64,000 nucleotides of DNA from Paenibacillus pinihumi DSM 23905 = JCM 16419 (GCF_000422505.1 NZ_KE383865.1:654726-718725), one strand, 5' to 3'. Shown: positions 8,225 to 16,093, counted from the first letter of the stretch. The notes: generated by a model not told the origin, from the letters alone. Translations and numbers: made by a program.

Positions 8225-8239
8225 AATTGTTCCTGCATG

Positions 8240-9049
8240 CTATTTTGACAAGGTGTCCAGCTTTTGCTTCGCTGGCTTGGAGTACATCTTATGCAATACA
8301 ATGGTTTGAATAATAATGAAAATGCCTCCCACCGACCAGTAAAGCGGCAGTGCCGCTGGCATGGCAAAGGAAATGGCACCCATCATAATCGGAGACAGCA
8401 GCCCAATGAATGCCATGGGATTGTTTTGTCCGGGTTGCTGCTGGGCAGCGATGGATTGCGACACGCGAAATTGCACAAAATATACAGCGGCTGCAATGAA
8501 CGGCATTATTTTGTCCGGATGGCCAAGGCTAAACCAGAGAAAGTCATGTGCGGCAATTTCCGGTGTGCGCTGTATAGCATAGTAAAACGCAAGTGTAATT
8601 GGCAGCTGCAGAAGCATGGGCAGACAGCCCATATTGAGCGGGTTGACTTGATGCTTCTGATACAGCTGCATCATTTCCGTTTGTTTTTGCTGCTGCTTCT
8701 CCGGACTTTTAGCGTTTTTGTACTTTTCCTCAAGTATCTTGAGCTCAGGCTGAAGCACCGCCATTTTCTCTCTCATGTTTGCCTGCTTTTTGCTGGAGTT
8801 CATCATGAGCGGCATAATGGCGAGCCGGATAATGAAGGTCATCAGCACGATCGACAGGCCGTAGCTTCCGTCAAACGAATTCGCGAAAAAAGTAATCAGC
8901 AGCGAAAATGGATAGATCAGATAGTGGTTGAATATACCCGGCGATTCGGCATTAATAGGATTATGCGGGTCTGCTGCCGAGCATCCGCCAAGTATCAGAA
9001 TCATCATCATTAGGGCGAGCAAAGTAAATAAACGTCTTTTTGATTTCAT
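8240..9049 (-). CDS. yidC: YidC/Oxa1 membrane protein insertase (lipoprotein form)
   Basis: 269 residues with a lipobox LILGGCS (Cys23) after a basic N-terminus, as in the Gram-positive YidC paralogues SpoIIIJ and YidC2/YqjG. Five membrane segments follow: one near 40-65, then the 60KD_IMP core with a cytoplasmic helical hairpin (residues 85-130, rich in K, E and Q) and helices near 140-160, 185-200 and 220-255. The conserved Arg of the hydrophilic groove is plausibly in TFIIRLAIMPL. It inserts and folds membrane proteins with or without SecYEG. Its ribosome binding site GGGAGGA (9055-9061) is the 3' arm of a hairpin, and an overlapping MifM-like leader precedes it. By context it is the inducible paralogue. 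Confidence 0.93.
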   Translation of the reverse strand: MKSKRRLFTLLALMMMILILGGCSAADPHNPINAESPGIFNHYLIYPFSLLITFFANSFDGSYGLSIVLMTFIIRLAIMPLMMNSSKKQANMREKMAVLQPELKILEEKYKNAKSPEKQQQKQTEMMQLYQKHQVNPLNMGCLPMLLQLPITLAFYYAIQRTPEIAAHDFLWFSLGHPDKIMPFIAAAVYFVQFRVSQSIAAQQQPGQNNPMAFIGLLSPIMMGAISFAMPAALPLYWSVGGIFIIIQTIVLHKMYSKPAKQKLDTLSK

Positions 9050-9326
9050 GTAAATCCTCCCTGTTTGTTGTTATACAACTAACAAGGGGAGAATAGTCTG
9101 TATCATCGTCAGGCGCTTCCTTGCGCATTATAGTACGGGAAATCCAGCGATGCATGTGCGTAGGCAGTATCAGTCTGCCCGGTACAATACAAATAGCGTC
9201 AGTATTGGCATCCTTATAGTTCCATTGGATTCCCTTCGCAGACAGGAGCATGAAAGGAAGGAACGCAAGAGACAAGGCAAGTCCGATGGAAAAGAAAAAA
9301 TGGGCCAGTTCAATATAAAGTTCCAA
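8961..9326 (-). CDS. MifM-like translation-arrest leader overlapping yidC
   Basis: 121 residues from TTG 9326, which is preceded by AAGGAGGTGA at correct spacing; the upstream in-frame GTG lies inside that site. Residues 9-30 are a hydrophobic segment (HFFFSIGLALSLAFLPFMLL). Residues 60-77 read RWISRTIMRKEAPDDDTD. From memory this aligns without gaps to the B. subtilis MifM arrest region (Trp-Ile, basic residues, Pro, then acidic stretch). The frame continues past the yidC ribosome binding site and ends 89 bases inside yidC, unlike MifM, whose stop is upstream. An extended -10 TGATATAAT (9353-9361) lies about 27 bases before the start. Inferred role: stalling while insertion capacity is low opens the yidC hairpin. 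Confidence 0.6.
   Translation of the reverse strand: MELYIELAHFFFSIGLALSLAFLPFMLLSAKGIQWNYKDANTDAICIVPGRLILPTHMHRWISRTIMRKEAPDDDTDYSPLVSCITTNREDLHEIKKTFIYFARPNDDDSDTWRMLGSRPA
9057..9091 (-). promoter_or_regulatory. Hairpin sequestering the yidC ribosome binding site
   Basis: On the minus strand CTCCC (9091-9087) pairs with GGGAG (9061-9057), continued by TTGTT/AACAA and GTT/AAC. The 3' arm is the yidC Shine-Dalgarno sequence; the 5' arm starts four bases after the last Asp codon of the leader's DDDTD stretch. A ribosome stalled there would cover the 5' arm and free the site. Confidence 0.65.
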
Positions 9327-9427
9327 CCGGTTCACCTCCTTATGCTAAATGAATTATATCACGCCAAACTGATGATTCCTAGTGAACCGCAAGGCCGGAA
9401 ACATGATGAAGATATGGTGCAGCATCC

Positions 9428-9616
9428 AAAAAACCGCCCTGCTTCCAATCAAAGGAGCGGGTCGGTTCAAGACCAATGCTGTCACTTCGGAAAATTCGGG
9501 CCATGGCGGATAACCGCTGGCAAAAGTATGCTTTGGGGCAGTGGCAGGAAGCAGGAGACCTGTCACTGCCCCTTTTTGACCTCTTGAAAAATAGGAAGGG
9601 CAAATCAACAAAGAAT
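9428..9616 (-). ncRNA. Candidate structured small RNA of about 190 nt
   Basis: A minus-strand promoter TTGAAT (9651-9646), 17 bases, TATATT (9628-9623) would start RNA near 9616. Downstream come a 9-bp perfect stem (9535-9572), a smaller stem (9500-9521, GCGG/CCGC) and a terminator with T6 (9428-9467). The 5' part GCCCTTCC (9601-9594) can also pair with the terminator's 3' arm, giving closed-end or alternative folds. It ends before the leader promoter of yidC. I recognise no Rfam family. A plus-strand reading frame of about 55 codons crosses the same DNA, so coding is not excluded. Confidence 0.35.
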
Positions 9617-9677
9617 TGAATTAATATACTTATAAATGTATAATTATTCAAATACATAAATGATAGGGAGTGTGAAA

Positions 9678-10622
9678 ATGAAATATAAAATATTTGTGGA
9701 TGGGCAGGAAGGGACGACAGGCTTGAAAATCCATGATCACTTATCCAAAATTCCTAACATAGAAGTAATGAAAATTGAGCCGGAAAAGCGAAAGGATTAC
9801 GAAGTCCGCAAGGCGTTAATCAATGAAGCTGATGTCGTATTCCTTTGCCTCCCGGATTTTGCTTCCAGGGATTCCGTCTCTATGGTAACTAATCACAAGA
9901 CCAAAATAATTGATGCAAGCACTGCTTTCAGGACTAACAAGGAATGGACATACGGATTGCCGGAATTAAATAAATATCAAAGAAATAAAATCAGGCATTC
10001 GTCCAGGGTGTCTGTCCCGGGATGCCATGCGACAGGGTTTATTTTGGCCATGCACCCTTTAATATCTGAAGGAATCATACCAAGCGAATACCCTGTATCT
10101 TGTTTTGCACTTACGGGATACAGCGGCGGAGGCAAGAGTCTGATCTCCCAATATGAGAGTTCAAATAGAGAAGAGCTTTTCGCACCACGGCCATATGCGC
10201 TTCACCTGGACCACAAGCACCTCCCAGAAATGCAGCTATATTCAGGGCTAAACTCGGCCCCGCTGTTCACTCCAATTGTCGGGAACTACTATCAAGGCGA
10301 TGCCGTGACGATTCCCCTCTTTCCCGGCATGTTCTTAAAGCATGTCACGGCCGGAGATATTCAGCAACTGCTGGCCTCTTACTATAAAGATGAACGTTTT
10401 ATCCGGGTTATTCCCTATGACTCTGGTGCATATTTGGAAGAAGGTTTCTTCAATCTCATGCAATGCAATCATACGAATAATTTGGACATCTTTGTTTTTG
10501 GTCATCAAGATCGCATATTGCTTGTCACCAGATTTGATAATTTGGGGAAAGGGGCTTCGGGTGCAGCCATTCAAAATATGAATATTATGCTTGGTTTTGA
10601 AGAAGGGACAGGACTAGAGTAA
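9678..10622 (+). CDS. argC: N-acetyl-gamma-glutamyl-phosphate reductase, type 2 (ArgC)
   Basis: 314 residues from ATG 9678 (AGGGAG upstream; the ATG at 9660 lies before that site). The N-terminal Rossmann part starts with FVDGQEGTTGLKIHDHL and includes FLCLPDFASRDS. The catalytic Cys is in VPGCHATG at about residue 116, and the dimerisation domain follows with LTGYSGGGKS. The length and GQEGTTG motif fit the shorter type 2 ArgC rather than the 345-residue type 1 form. It makes N-acetylglutamate semialdehyde in arginine biosynthesis using NADPH. It stands alone here without other arg genes. Confidence 0.9.
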   Translation: MKYKIFVDGQEGTTGLKIHDHLSKIPNIEVMKIEPEKRKDYEVRKALINEADVVFLCLPDFASRDSVSMVTNHKTKIIDASTAFRTNKEWTYGLPELNKYQRNKIRHSSRVSVPGCHATGFILAMHPLISEGIIPSEYPVSCFALTGYSGGGKSLISQYESSNREELFAPRPYALHLDHKHLPEMQLYSGLNSAPLFTPIVGNYYQGDAVTIPLFPGMFLKHVTAGDIQQLLASYYKDERFIRVIPYDSGAYLEEGFFNLMQCNHTNNLDIFVFGHQDRILLVTRFDNLGKGASGAAIQNMNIMLGFEEGTGLE

Positions 10623-10966
10623 ACATGTTCGATCAGAGGACAATCTGTCACACTACTAATTGGGAATGATTATCATTATGTAGACTGGCGGTTTGAAGCC
10701 AGCGATTATCTTGTACGGGATCAAAATGAATATTTCCGGCTTATTCTTATTGCTACTGGAGAAGGAAATTTGGAGACAAAAGGCCGGGGACACCTGATGG
10801 GGCCGGGAAGTTGGTTCATACTGCTGCCGGACATTTCGTATGTGATGCTTCCAAAGGATGGAACCGGTATTGCATATTATGAGGTCAACTTCGAGACGTG
10901 GATGAAAAGCGTCCTATTGCAGACGGAATGAAAGTGGATGATATCGTGAAGGCGCTGGTCAAATAG
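10623..10966 (+). pseudogene. Remnant of an AraC-type cupin (ligand-binding) domain
   Basis: Directly after the argC stop, the same frame stays open for 102 codons without a proper start: LLIGNDYHYVDWRF, then FRLILIATGEGNLETKGRGH and GPGSWFILLPDISYVML. This has the pattern of the AraC-family N-terminal cupin. It breaks at 10929. A second frame then gives PIADGMKVDDIVKALVK and a stop at 10966, which looks like the C-terminus of another protein. The segment AATGATTATCATTA resembles half of a Fur box. A relic fused from at least two genes. Confidence 0.5.
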
Positions 10967-10968
10967 AG

Positions 10969-11014
10969 AAAAATCTCCGAGCCATCGGTTTATAACCGGG
11001 GCAGGAGGTTTTTT
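10969..11014 (+). terminator. Probable intrinsic terminator
   Basis: AAATCTCC...GGAGGTTTTTT enclosing CGGTT/AACCG. Imperfect stem but with a clear T-run. Confidence 0.6.
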
Positions 11015-11160
11015 AATAGCTGCGAAAGTTATTAAGTAAAATCCAAAGTGAAAATACATACAATTCACAAGGTGTTCATATTTTTTTACATATAATACCT
11101 TGAAAGCGGTTTGCTTGGTATACTAAAATAAACCAATAACAAAAGAAAGGTGGTATATTA

Positions 11161-11790
11161 ATGAAAAAAAAGAAATTTATCGTTACAATGGGGGGAGTTG
11201 TTGGATTAGCCGTAGTTACAAGTCTTAGTTTACTATTGGCAACCGGATCTTCCAAGCCGGAAACTTTTGATGCATCAAGCACGATTACACTGAGTATGAG
11301 TGAAAACTATAATCCGGAAAAAACACCGCCCGGATTTGAATATGAAAGAAATAGCGAAACGGCAAATCTGTTAGGACTAGATAACAGTTTTAAATCCAGA
11401 AGCATCAGTTCTATCACTGTTAATCAAGCGGTTAACAAAGATGGAGATTATTATGTTGGCAAAGATGGTACTGCAGAAATTATTATTGAGGGAAAGACGC
11501 ATAACTTATCAATTCAAAGCTCTTTAGTTTCACATCATGTACTCAGCAATAATCACAATCTTTTAACTGGAAGTTTTGAAACTGAAATTGCAGATGAAAG
11601 TGGAAAAACGCTTCCAACCACAATTGGTTTTACAAAAATTGTTGAAACAGGTGAAGAGTTCTTTCTTGTAACTATAGGAACACTTGAGGATGGGCCTGTG
11701 GTATTACCTTTTGGTGATGACAGTTTTGGAACACAAGAGATTTACGACATTATTTGGAGCCAAGCTAATGTTGAGGAGGTCCAAAACTAA
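11161..11790 (+). CDS. Unknown secreted or membrane-anchored protein, first gene of a three-gene cassette
   Basis: 209 residues. A Lys-rich N-terminus and a hydrophobic stretch (residues 7-28, ending LLLATGSS) form a signal peptide or anchor without a lipobox Cys. The exported part is polar, rich in Ser, Thr and Glu, and probably beta-rich. No family recognised. AAAGGTGG lies seven bases before the start, and an extended -10 (TGGTATACT, 11116-11124) gives a plausible promoter. Base composition is clearly more AT-rich than the flanking genes. The stop overlaps the next start. Confidence 0.65.
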   Translation: MKKKKFIVTMGGVVGLAVVTSLSLLLATGSSKPETFDASSTITLSMSENYNPEKTPPGFEYERNSETANLLGLDNSFKSRSISSITVNQAVNKDGDYYVGKDGTAEIIIEGKTHNLSIQSSLVSHHVLSNNHNLLTGSFETEIADESGKTLPTTIGFTKIVETGEEFFLVTIGTLEDGPVVLPFGDDSFGTQEIYDIIWSQANVEEVQN

Positions 11791-12563
11791 TGATTAAATC
11801 TAAACAAATGAAAAAAATTGTTATTTCATGTATTGCTGCAATTACGGTAATGACAACCTCATCATCAATTGCTTCCGCGAATTTACAACTTCATCATAAA
11901 GGAAATGCTTATAGTTACAAATTCAATGGAGGAAATTCTGCAATCAATGATTGGAGTACTGTAGTAATGTCCACTTCATCGGTTATGGATTCTGACAAGA
12001 GGCAAGGAAGGACAAAAGTACAAGCCTGGGCAAGACTTGACACGGTTCAAGCTCATTATGGCAACAGATACGCCGCTACAGTTTCTGCAGTAGAAACAAA
12101 GATGAAAGCAACCACGGCAAATAGCAGAGAGCATTTTGATATATTTAGTACGAATCCGGGTCATAGGGTTAGCAGTTACTCAGTAGATACAACAATTTTT
12201 GATTTACTGGATTATAGAGTACCTGGGGTGGGTTTAATAGGGAATATTCTGAATGTGTTTTCTAATGGACTTACTTCTGGAACTTCTCAGAATCTTTCCA
12301 ACTCAAAGGATGCTACACTAACCTTCTTGAATCCTACAAATGCCAGCTTATCGAATAACATTAGTTGGAGAAATGCTAACCAAGAGATAGGATCCAGAAA
12401 TAAATCAGGCGTTACTACGGAGTTCAATTTCCGGGTATTGAATGGAGTCAGAATTAATGTTTCTGCCCATGCAAGAGTACAATATGGAATGTATGCGACT
12501 AACTCAGTTATACCTATAAAAATTTGGTCGGACGAAGCGTCTGTTAGTCATACATTAAATTAA
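11790..12563 (+). CDS. Unknown secreted protein, second gene of cassette
   Basis: 257 residues starting at the ATG in TAATG, directly overlapping the upstream stop, with GGAGGT nine bases before. A classical signal peptide covers residues 8-30, ending SSSIASA, so a mature form beginning near NLQLHHKGN is likely. The mature part is rich in Asn, Ser, Thr and aromatic residues. It has one hydrophobic glycine-rich segment (VPGVGLIGNILNVFSNG), which could insert in a membrane or be buried. I recognise no family. Context suggests joint export with its two neighbours. Confidence 0.65.
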   Translation: MIKSKQMKKIVISCIAAITVMTTSSSIASANLQLHHKGNAYSYKFNGGNSAINDWSTVVMSTSSVMDSDKRQGRTKVQAWARLDTVQAHYGNRYAATVSAVETKMKATTANSREHFDIFSTNPGHRVSSYSVDTTIFDLLDYRVPGVGLIGNILNVFSNGLTSGTSQNLSNSKDATLTFLNPTNASLSNNISWRNANQEIGSRNKSGVTTEFNFRVLNGVRINVSAHARVQYGMYATNSVIPIKIWSDEASVSHTLN

Positions 12564-12567
12564 ATAT

Positions 12568-13077
12568 ATGAAGAGATATTCTAAAATCATTATCTTTGCT
12601 ATTGTTTTTATTGTTATTTTGTTACTGGTACTTTTTATGAATAGATCCGGTTTTAAGAGCAACGATGAGACAACTTCAGAGTTCTATGAGAGTTTTATTT
12701 CCAGTGTCCAGACCTTGAATAAGGCACTAGATACTGTTTCTGAAGCATCTGGAGACGAAAAGTCCGTCAGCATGTTTGATGTTTATACGTATATGCTTTT
12801 TGTGAACCAGCGATTAAATTTTTTATTAGATCACGCTGATTCTATAGAAAAATCAACAACGATAAAAAACGATTTGTTTTTGTTAAGTTCTCATTATCAA
12901 TCACAGGTAAGAAGTCAAATATCGGATAAAGAAACTTTTAATCTTGAAGCTCATCTTAAGCTAAAGGAACAGCTTAATTTATTTATGTTAGAATTACCAG
13001 ATAAATATGATGAATCGCAAGCTTTTATTAAACAGTTTAACAAAGCATCAGCACATATAAAGCCGTTGATTAATTGA
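12568..13077 (+). CDS. Unknown single-pass membrane protein, third gene of cassette
   Basis: 169 residues. Residues 6-23 (KIIIFAIVFIVILLLVLFM) are one membrane anchor; the rest is predicted helical and acidic, probably outside the cell. The start follows the upstream stop by four bases without an obvious ribosome binding site, so translation is probably coupled. A diverged, internally deleted copy of this gene's 3' half lies at 23950-24088, showing that the cassette or its relatives recombine. The terminator at 13082-13132 closes the operon. Function unknown; an immunity or accessory role for the secreted neighbour is possible but unsupported. Confidence 0.65.
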   Translation: MKRYSKIIIFAIVFIVILLLVLFMNRSGFKSNDETTSEFYESFISSVQTLNKALDTVSEASGDEKSVSMFDVYTYMLFVNQRLNFLLDHADSIEKSTTIKNDLFLLSSHYQSQVRSQISDKETFNLEAHLKLKEQLNLFMLELPDKYDESQAFIKQFNKASAHIKPLIN

Positions 13078-13081
13078 TTTT

Positions 13082-13132
13082 AAATGAGCAAGACCTTATA
13101 TTCATTTTGATATAAGGTCTTGCTCATTTTTT
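13082..13132 (+). terminator. Intrinsic terminator closing the three-gene cassette
   Basis: A 19-bp perfect stem (AAATGAGCAAGACCTTATA and its complement) followed by a T-run. Confidence 0.92.
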
Positions 13133-13186
13133 ACTTTAATAAATTTGGCGTTGGGCCTGAAATAATTATCCTGGGGGGAACCACTG

Positions 13187-13951
13187 ATGAATCTTCAACA
13201 ATTCAGCTCGCGTATTGAAGAATTATTTGGTCAATTACTTGAGGATTTTAATGAGAATGATGAGTATGGGTATTGCAATTTTACATCCGCAAATTACAAA
13301 AAATTAGGCTATGCCACGAACATTACCCCGGAGATTATCTTGCAGGCTGCAGAGAAGAATATTGATTTGATAATTACCCACCATGATGCATGGGAGTTTG
13401 TCTATGGCATGAAGGAACGATGCGTGGAACTTTTAAAAGAGCATCATATTGCGCACTTTTATATTCATTTGCCTCTGGATTATGTTGAATTTGGTACGTG
13501 CAACTCCTTGCTCCGATTGTTGGGGGCCCATAATATCACCCAGCAAACTCACCATGCAGAAGGACAAAGTACGGTAGGGATTGGCGAGCTTGACACTCCA
13601 ATTACAATGGAACAACTGGTAACGGAAATGACCCATTTATTAGGGGAAAAAGTATATGTTCAACAGCATACCAATAAAGAAATTAGAAGAATCGGAATGG
13701 TAACCGGGGCAGGAAATAATACAGGGCAATTGAGGGAGGCATTGCATAACAATTGTGATGTCTATATTACTGGTGAGAAAACATTATATACGACTCAATA
13801 TGCCAAATTCATCAATATGAATCTTATTGTTGGAAGCCACACATTTACCGAGATATTCGGAGTGAGGTCACTTGCTCTCAAGGTGCAGGAGAAGTTTCAA
13901 GACATAGAAATTTATCAATTAGACGAAGAACATGATGAAGTAATACGGTAA
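13187..13951 (+). CDS. Nif3-like (DUF34) dinuclear metal-centre protein
   Basis: 254 residues, with CTGGGGGG-rich ribosome binding site before the ATG. Residues 60-70 contain DLIITHHDAWEF, the metal-binding His pair of the Nif3/DUF34 fold. Near the C-terminus are NCDVYITGEKTLY and GSHTFTEIFGVRSLA, where the usual family pattern supplies His and Glu ligands. Most bacterial members are larger or carry an inserted domain; this is the short form. Biochemical role of the family is unsettled. It appears to be an independent unit downstream of the cassette terminator. Confidence 0.8.
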   Translation: MNLQQFSSRIEELFGQLLEDFNENDEYGYCNFTSANYKKLGYATNITPEIILQAAEKNIDLIITHHDAWEFVYGMKERCVELLKEHHIAHFYIHLPLDYVEFGTCNSLLRLLGAHNITQQTHHAEGQSTVGIGELDTPITMEQLVTEMTHLLGEKVYVQQHTNKEIRRIGMVTGAGNNTGQLREALHNNCDVYITGEKTLYTTQYAKFINMNLIVGSHTFTEIFGVRSLALKVQEKFQDIEIYQLDEEHDEVIR

Positions 13952-13974
13952 TTTATAAAAGTGTAAGTGTCGCA

Positions 13975-14014
13975 TAATGAAAGGGCCGGGGAGCGCATCC
14001 CTGGTTCTTTTTCT
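13975..14014 (+). terminator. Weak intrinsic terminator after the Nif3-like gene
   Basis: GGGCCGGGGA / TCCCTGGTTC hairpin with mismatches and a TTTTTC tail. Confidence 0.5.
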
Positions 14015-14337
14015 ATATGTTCTTATAACCGCCGCTTTCCACAATCCCTCGTTGGAAGAGCTTGAGAGTCCAATCATCCTGAGCTAAATCTGGTACAGTC
14101 TGCCGTTAGATTCCAGGCTAAAGGTTGTGATACAATCTATCTTCGGCAGCTGAGTTTAGGATGATGATTATGGTTTCAGGATTGAGAGGGCGAAGCCCGG
14201 CATGCTATTTGACAGATAGGTCTTAAAGCTGTACGATGCTCCCATAACGGAAGCCATGCGGCTTCGTATCCGTATCAGGATGCTGAAACGATTACTGTTC
14301 AACAAAATAGTGAAATGAAAGACTTAACTTAAGAATT
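14015..14337. other. Intergenic region without recognisable gene
   Basis: No frame with a ribosome binding site or family motif. Some short dyads (GGATGATG and its relatives) are present, but nothing I can name. Confidence 0.4.
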
Positions 14338-14519
14338 AGTGGTTAACCGCTGTAAGTAGCTTGAACGGAGAGAAAGAGGGAGGCTGGAGAAGCGTAGCGG
14401 TCGCCTTTGTTCGCGGATTTCAACCACCTACAGGGAGGAATAGAGGAAATCTGGGAACAACAGCGATCGGAAGTCCCCTCTTTCTCGCAGTGTTGCTTCA
14501 GAGTTCCGTGTCAACCACT
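14338..14519. repeat. Long imperfect stem-loop element, possible repeat or structured RNA
   Basis: The ends AGTGGTTAAC (14338) and GTCAACCACT (to 14519) are inverted, and GAGAAAGAGGG pairs with CCCTCTTTCTC inside. This makes an elongated hairpin of about 180 nt whose interior includes GGAGAAGCGTAGCGGTCGCC. I recall similar GAAGCG..CGGTCGCC segments as dispersed intergenic elements of Paenibacillus, but cannot confirm. It sits between the Nif3-like gene and the two-component system. No coding potential is convincing. Confidence 0.45.
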
Positions 14520-14578
14520 GATTTCGATTTTGAGCCAAATGAAATGGATATAGATATGTTCTACAAGGAGGTGCAGGC

Positions 14579-16093
14579 ATGCAAACTGCCGGTTACTGCA
14601 AGGTGCTGATTGTGGATGATGAGGTTCTTATCCGTCAAGGTATCAAGTATTTTATAGATTGGGAACGAGAAGGCTTTCATATTGCAGGCGAAGCCTCCAA
14701 TGGACAGGAGGCGTTGGAGCGCATTGAGGAACTGCGCCCGCATATTGTGCTGACGGATATCGTCATGCCGATTATGGATGGGGAGCAATTGACCAAGGAG
14801 ATTAAAAGCCGGTACCCGGATATTGAAGTTATTGTGCTTAGCAGCTTCGGTGAATTCGATTATGTGAGATCCACCTTCCAGAGCGGCGTGGCCGACTATA
14901 TTCTGAAGCCAAAACTGGATATGCAGCATTTGCTGACTGTATTGAAGCTAACGGCAAAGCGCATACCAGCACTTCAGACCGGCCAGGGCGGGGGAGAACG
15001 AAGCCTGACCATGGAGCGGCTGCTCGATAGCTTCATGAACGGTTTCGAATCGAGTTTTCGGGTGGAGGAAGTGAAGCAATTTTTTCCTCATGCTCATTTC
15101 AGGCTGGTTGGGAGCAATGACCGCGGAGTTGCAGAACGGTTAACAGAGTTGCCTCAGTCGGTGCAGGTGCTGCTTCCTCAGCCGCAAGAGAGAACTGCCC
15201 ATGCATGGCTTATTAATGGGAATGAAACGGCTATGAGCGCTGCGCTCCAGATGGTGAAGAACAGAACTTCGGCCAATGGAGGAGCGGTAGCCGTGAGTCC
15301 CGTATTCAGCAGATTGGAAGAGCTTTCATCGGTTTACCGCGATTCCCTGCTAAAACTGCTCCAGTATGCATTTTATTTGCCAGAACTTGATGTTCTGGTT
15401 TTTGAAGAGCTGCCGCAGCCGAGACCCGCTCCACAACCTTTCCTATTAAATAAGCTTACTGAAGCGTTTAAATGGGGGCAATTTAACGAAGCGTTTGGCG
15501 AACTGCGTGATCATGTATCTGCGATGGCTGCCTGCTATACGCTGGATGTGTTTGAATTCAAATCTTTTTTGGGCAATCTTATTTTCAATATGACGGTGCT
15601 GCTCAGCAATATGGAATACAACTCCAAATCGCTAGAGACAAGCAAATACGAATACTTTAAAAAGATCGAACAGTCCCGCAGTGCTAACGAAGCTCTGGGG
15701 ATACTGGATGATTTTATTGCCGAGGCCGAGCATTGTATTGCCAGTAAAGCGGCCGATTCCAGTAATGAAAATATTAAAAAGCTATTGCAGTATATACAGA
15801 ATCATTATGCCGATCCGCTGACGCTAACTGAAGTTGCGAAGCATTTTCACTTTAATCCATCCTATCTGTCCAGCTATTTTTCTACTCATAATGAAGAAGG
15901 ATTCGTGGACTATTTACATAAGGTGAGAATCGGCAAGGCAGAGGAACTGCTTCAGGCAGGCGATGCCCCCATTTCCGAAATTAGCGGTTTGGTCGGTTAT
16001 TCGGATCACAGCTATTTTTGTAAAGTGTTCAAGAAAAATACCGGTTTGTCCCCGAGCCAGTACCGCAGGCAGTATCGGAGCAATGGAAAGTGA
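14579..16093 (+). CDS. YesN-type response regulator with AraC output domain
   Basis: 504 residues, with AAGGAGG eight bases before the ATG. The receiver domain covers residues 8-125, with the acidic pair DD at 13-14, phosphoacceptor Asp60 in HIVLTDIVMP and the conserved Lys in DYILKPK. The middle 250 residues are the variable linker. Residues 395-500 form the AraC double helix-turn-helix (LTLTEVAKHFHFNPSYLSSYF, then ISGLVGYSDHSYFCKVFKK). It pairs with the histidine kinase that follows, overlapping by four bases, and probably controls the downstream sugar transporter operon. Confidence 0.93.
   Translation: MQTAGYCKVLIVDDEVLIRQGIKYFIDWEREGFHIAGEASNGQEALERIEELRPHIVLTDIVMPIMDGEQLTKEIKSRYPDIEVIVLSSFGEFDYVRSTFQSGVADYILKPKLDMQHLLTVLKLTAKRIPALQTGQGGGERSLTMERLLDSFMNGFESSFRVEEVKQFFPHAHFRLVGSNDRGVAERLTELPQSVQVLLPQPQERTAHAWLINGNETAMSAALQMVKNRTSANGGAVAVSPVFSRLEELSSVYRDSLLKLLQYAFYLPELDVLVFEELPQPRPAPQPFLLNKLTEAFKWGQFNEAFGELRDHVSAMAACYTLDVFEFKSFLGNLIFNMTVLLSNMEYNSKSLETSKYEYFKKIEQSRSANEALGILDDFIAEAEHCIASKAADSSNENIKKLLQYIQNHYADPLTLTEVAKHFHFNPSYLSSYFSTHNEEGFVDYLHKVRIGKAEELLQAGDAPISEISGLVGYSDHSYFCKVFKKNTGLSPSQYRRQYRSNGK

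Noticed and set aside
9546-9565. GAAGCAGGAGACCTGTC resembles the B12 box of a cobalamin riboswitch
   Set aside because: It is one arm region of a near-perfect local hairpin, the other conserved parts of the cobalamin aptamer are missing, and the downstream plus-strand gene is argC, not a cobalamin gene.
9150-9587. Plus-strand open frame opposite the MifM-like leader
   Set aside because: No start signal; it crosses two promoters, a terminator and a structured region on the other strand.
14361-14609. Open frame of 82 codons before the response regulator
   Set aside because: It runs through the long stem-loop element, has no ribosome binding site and overlaps the well-initiated response regulator start.
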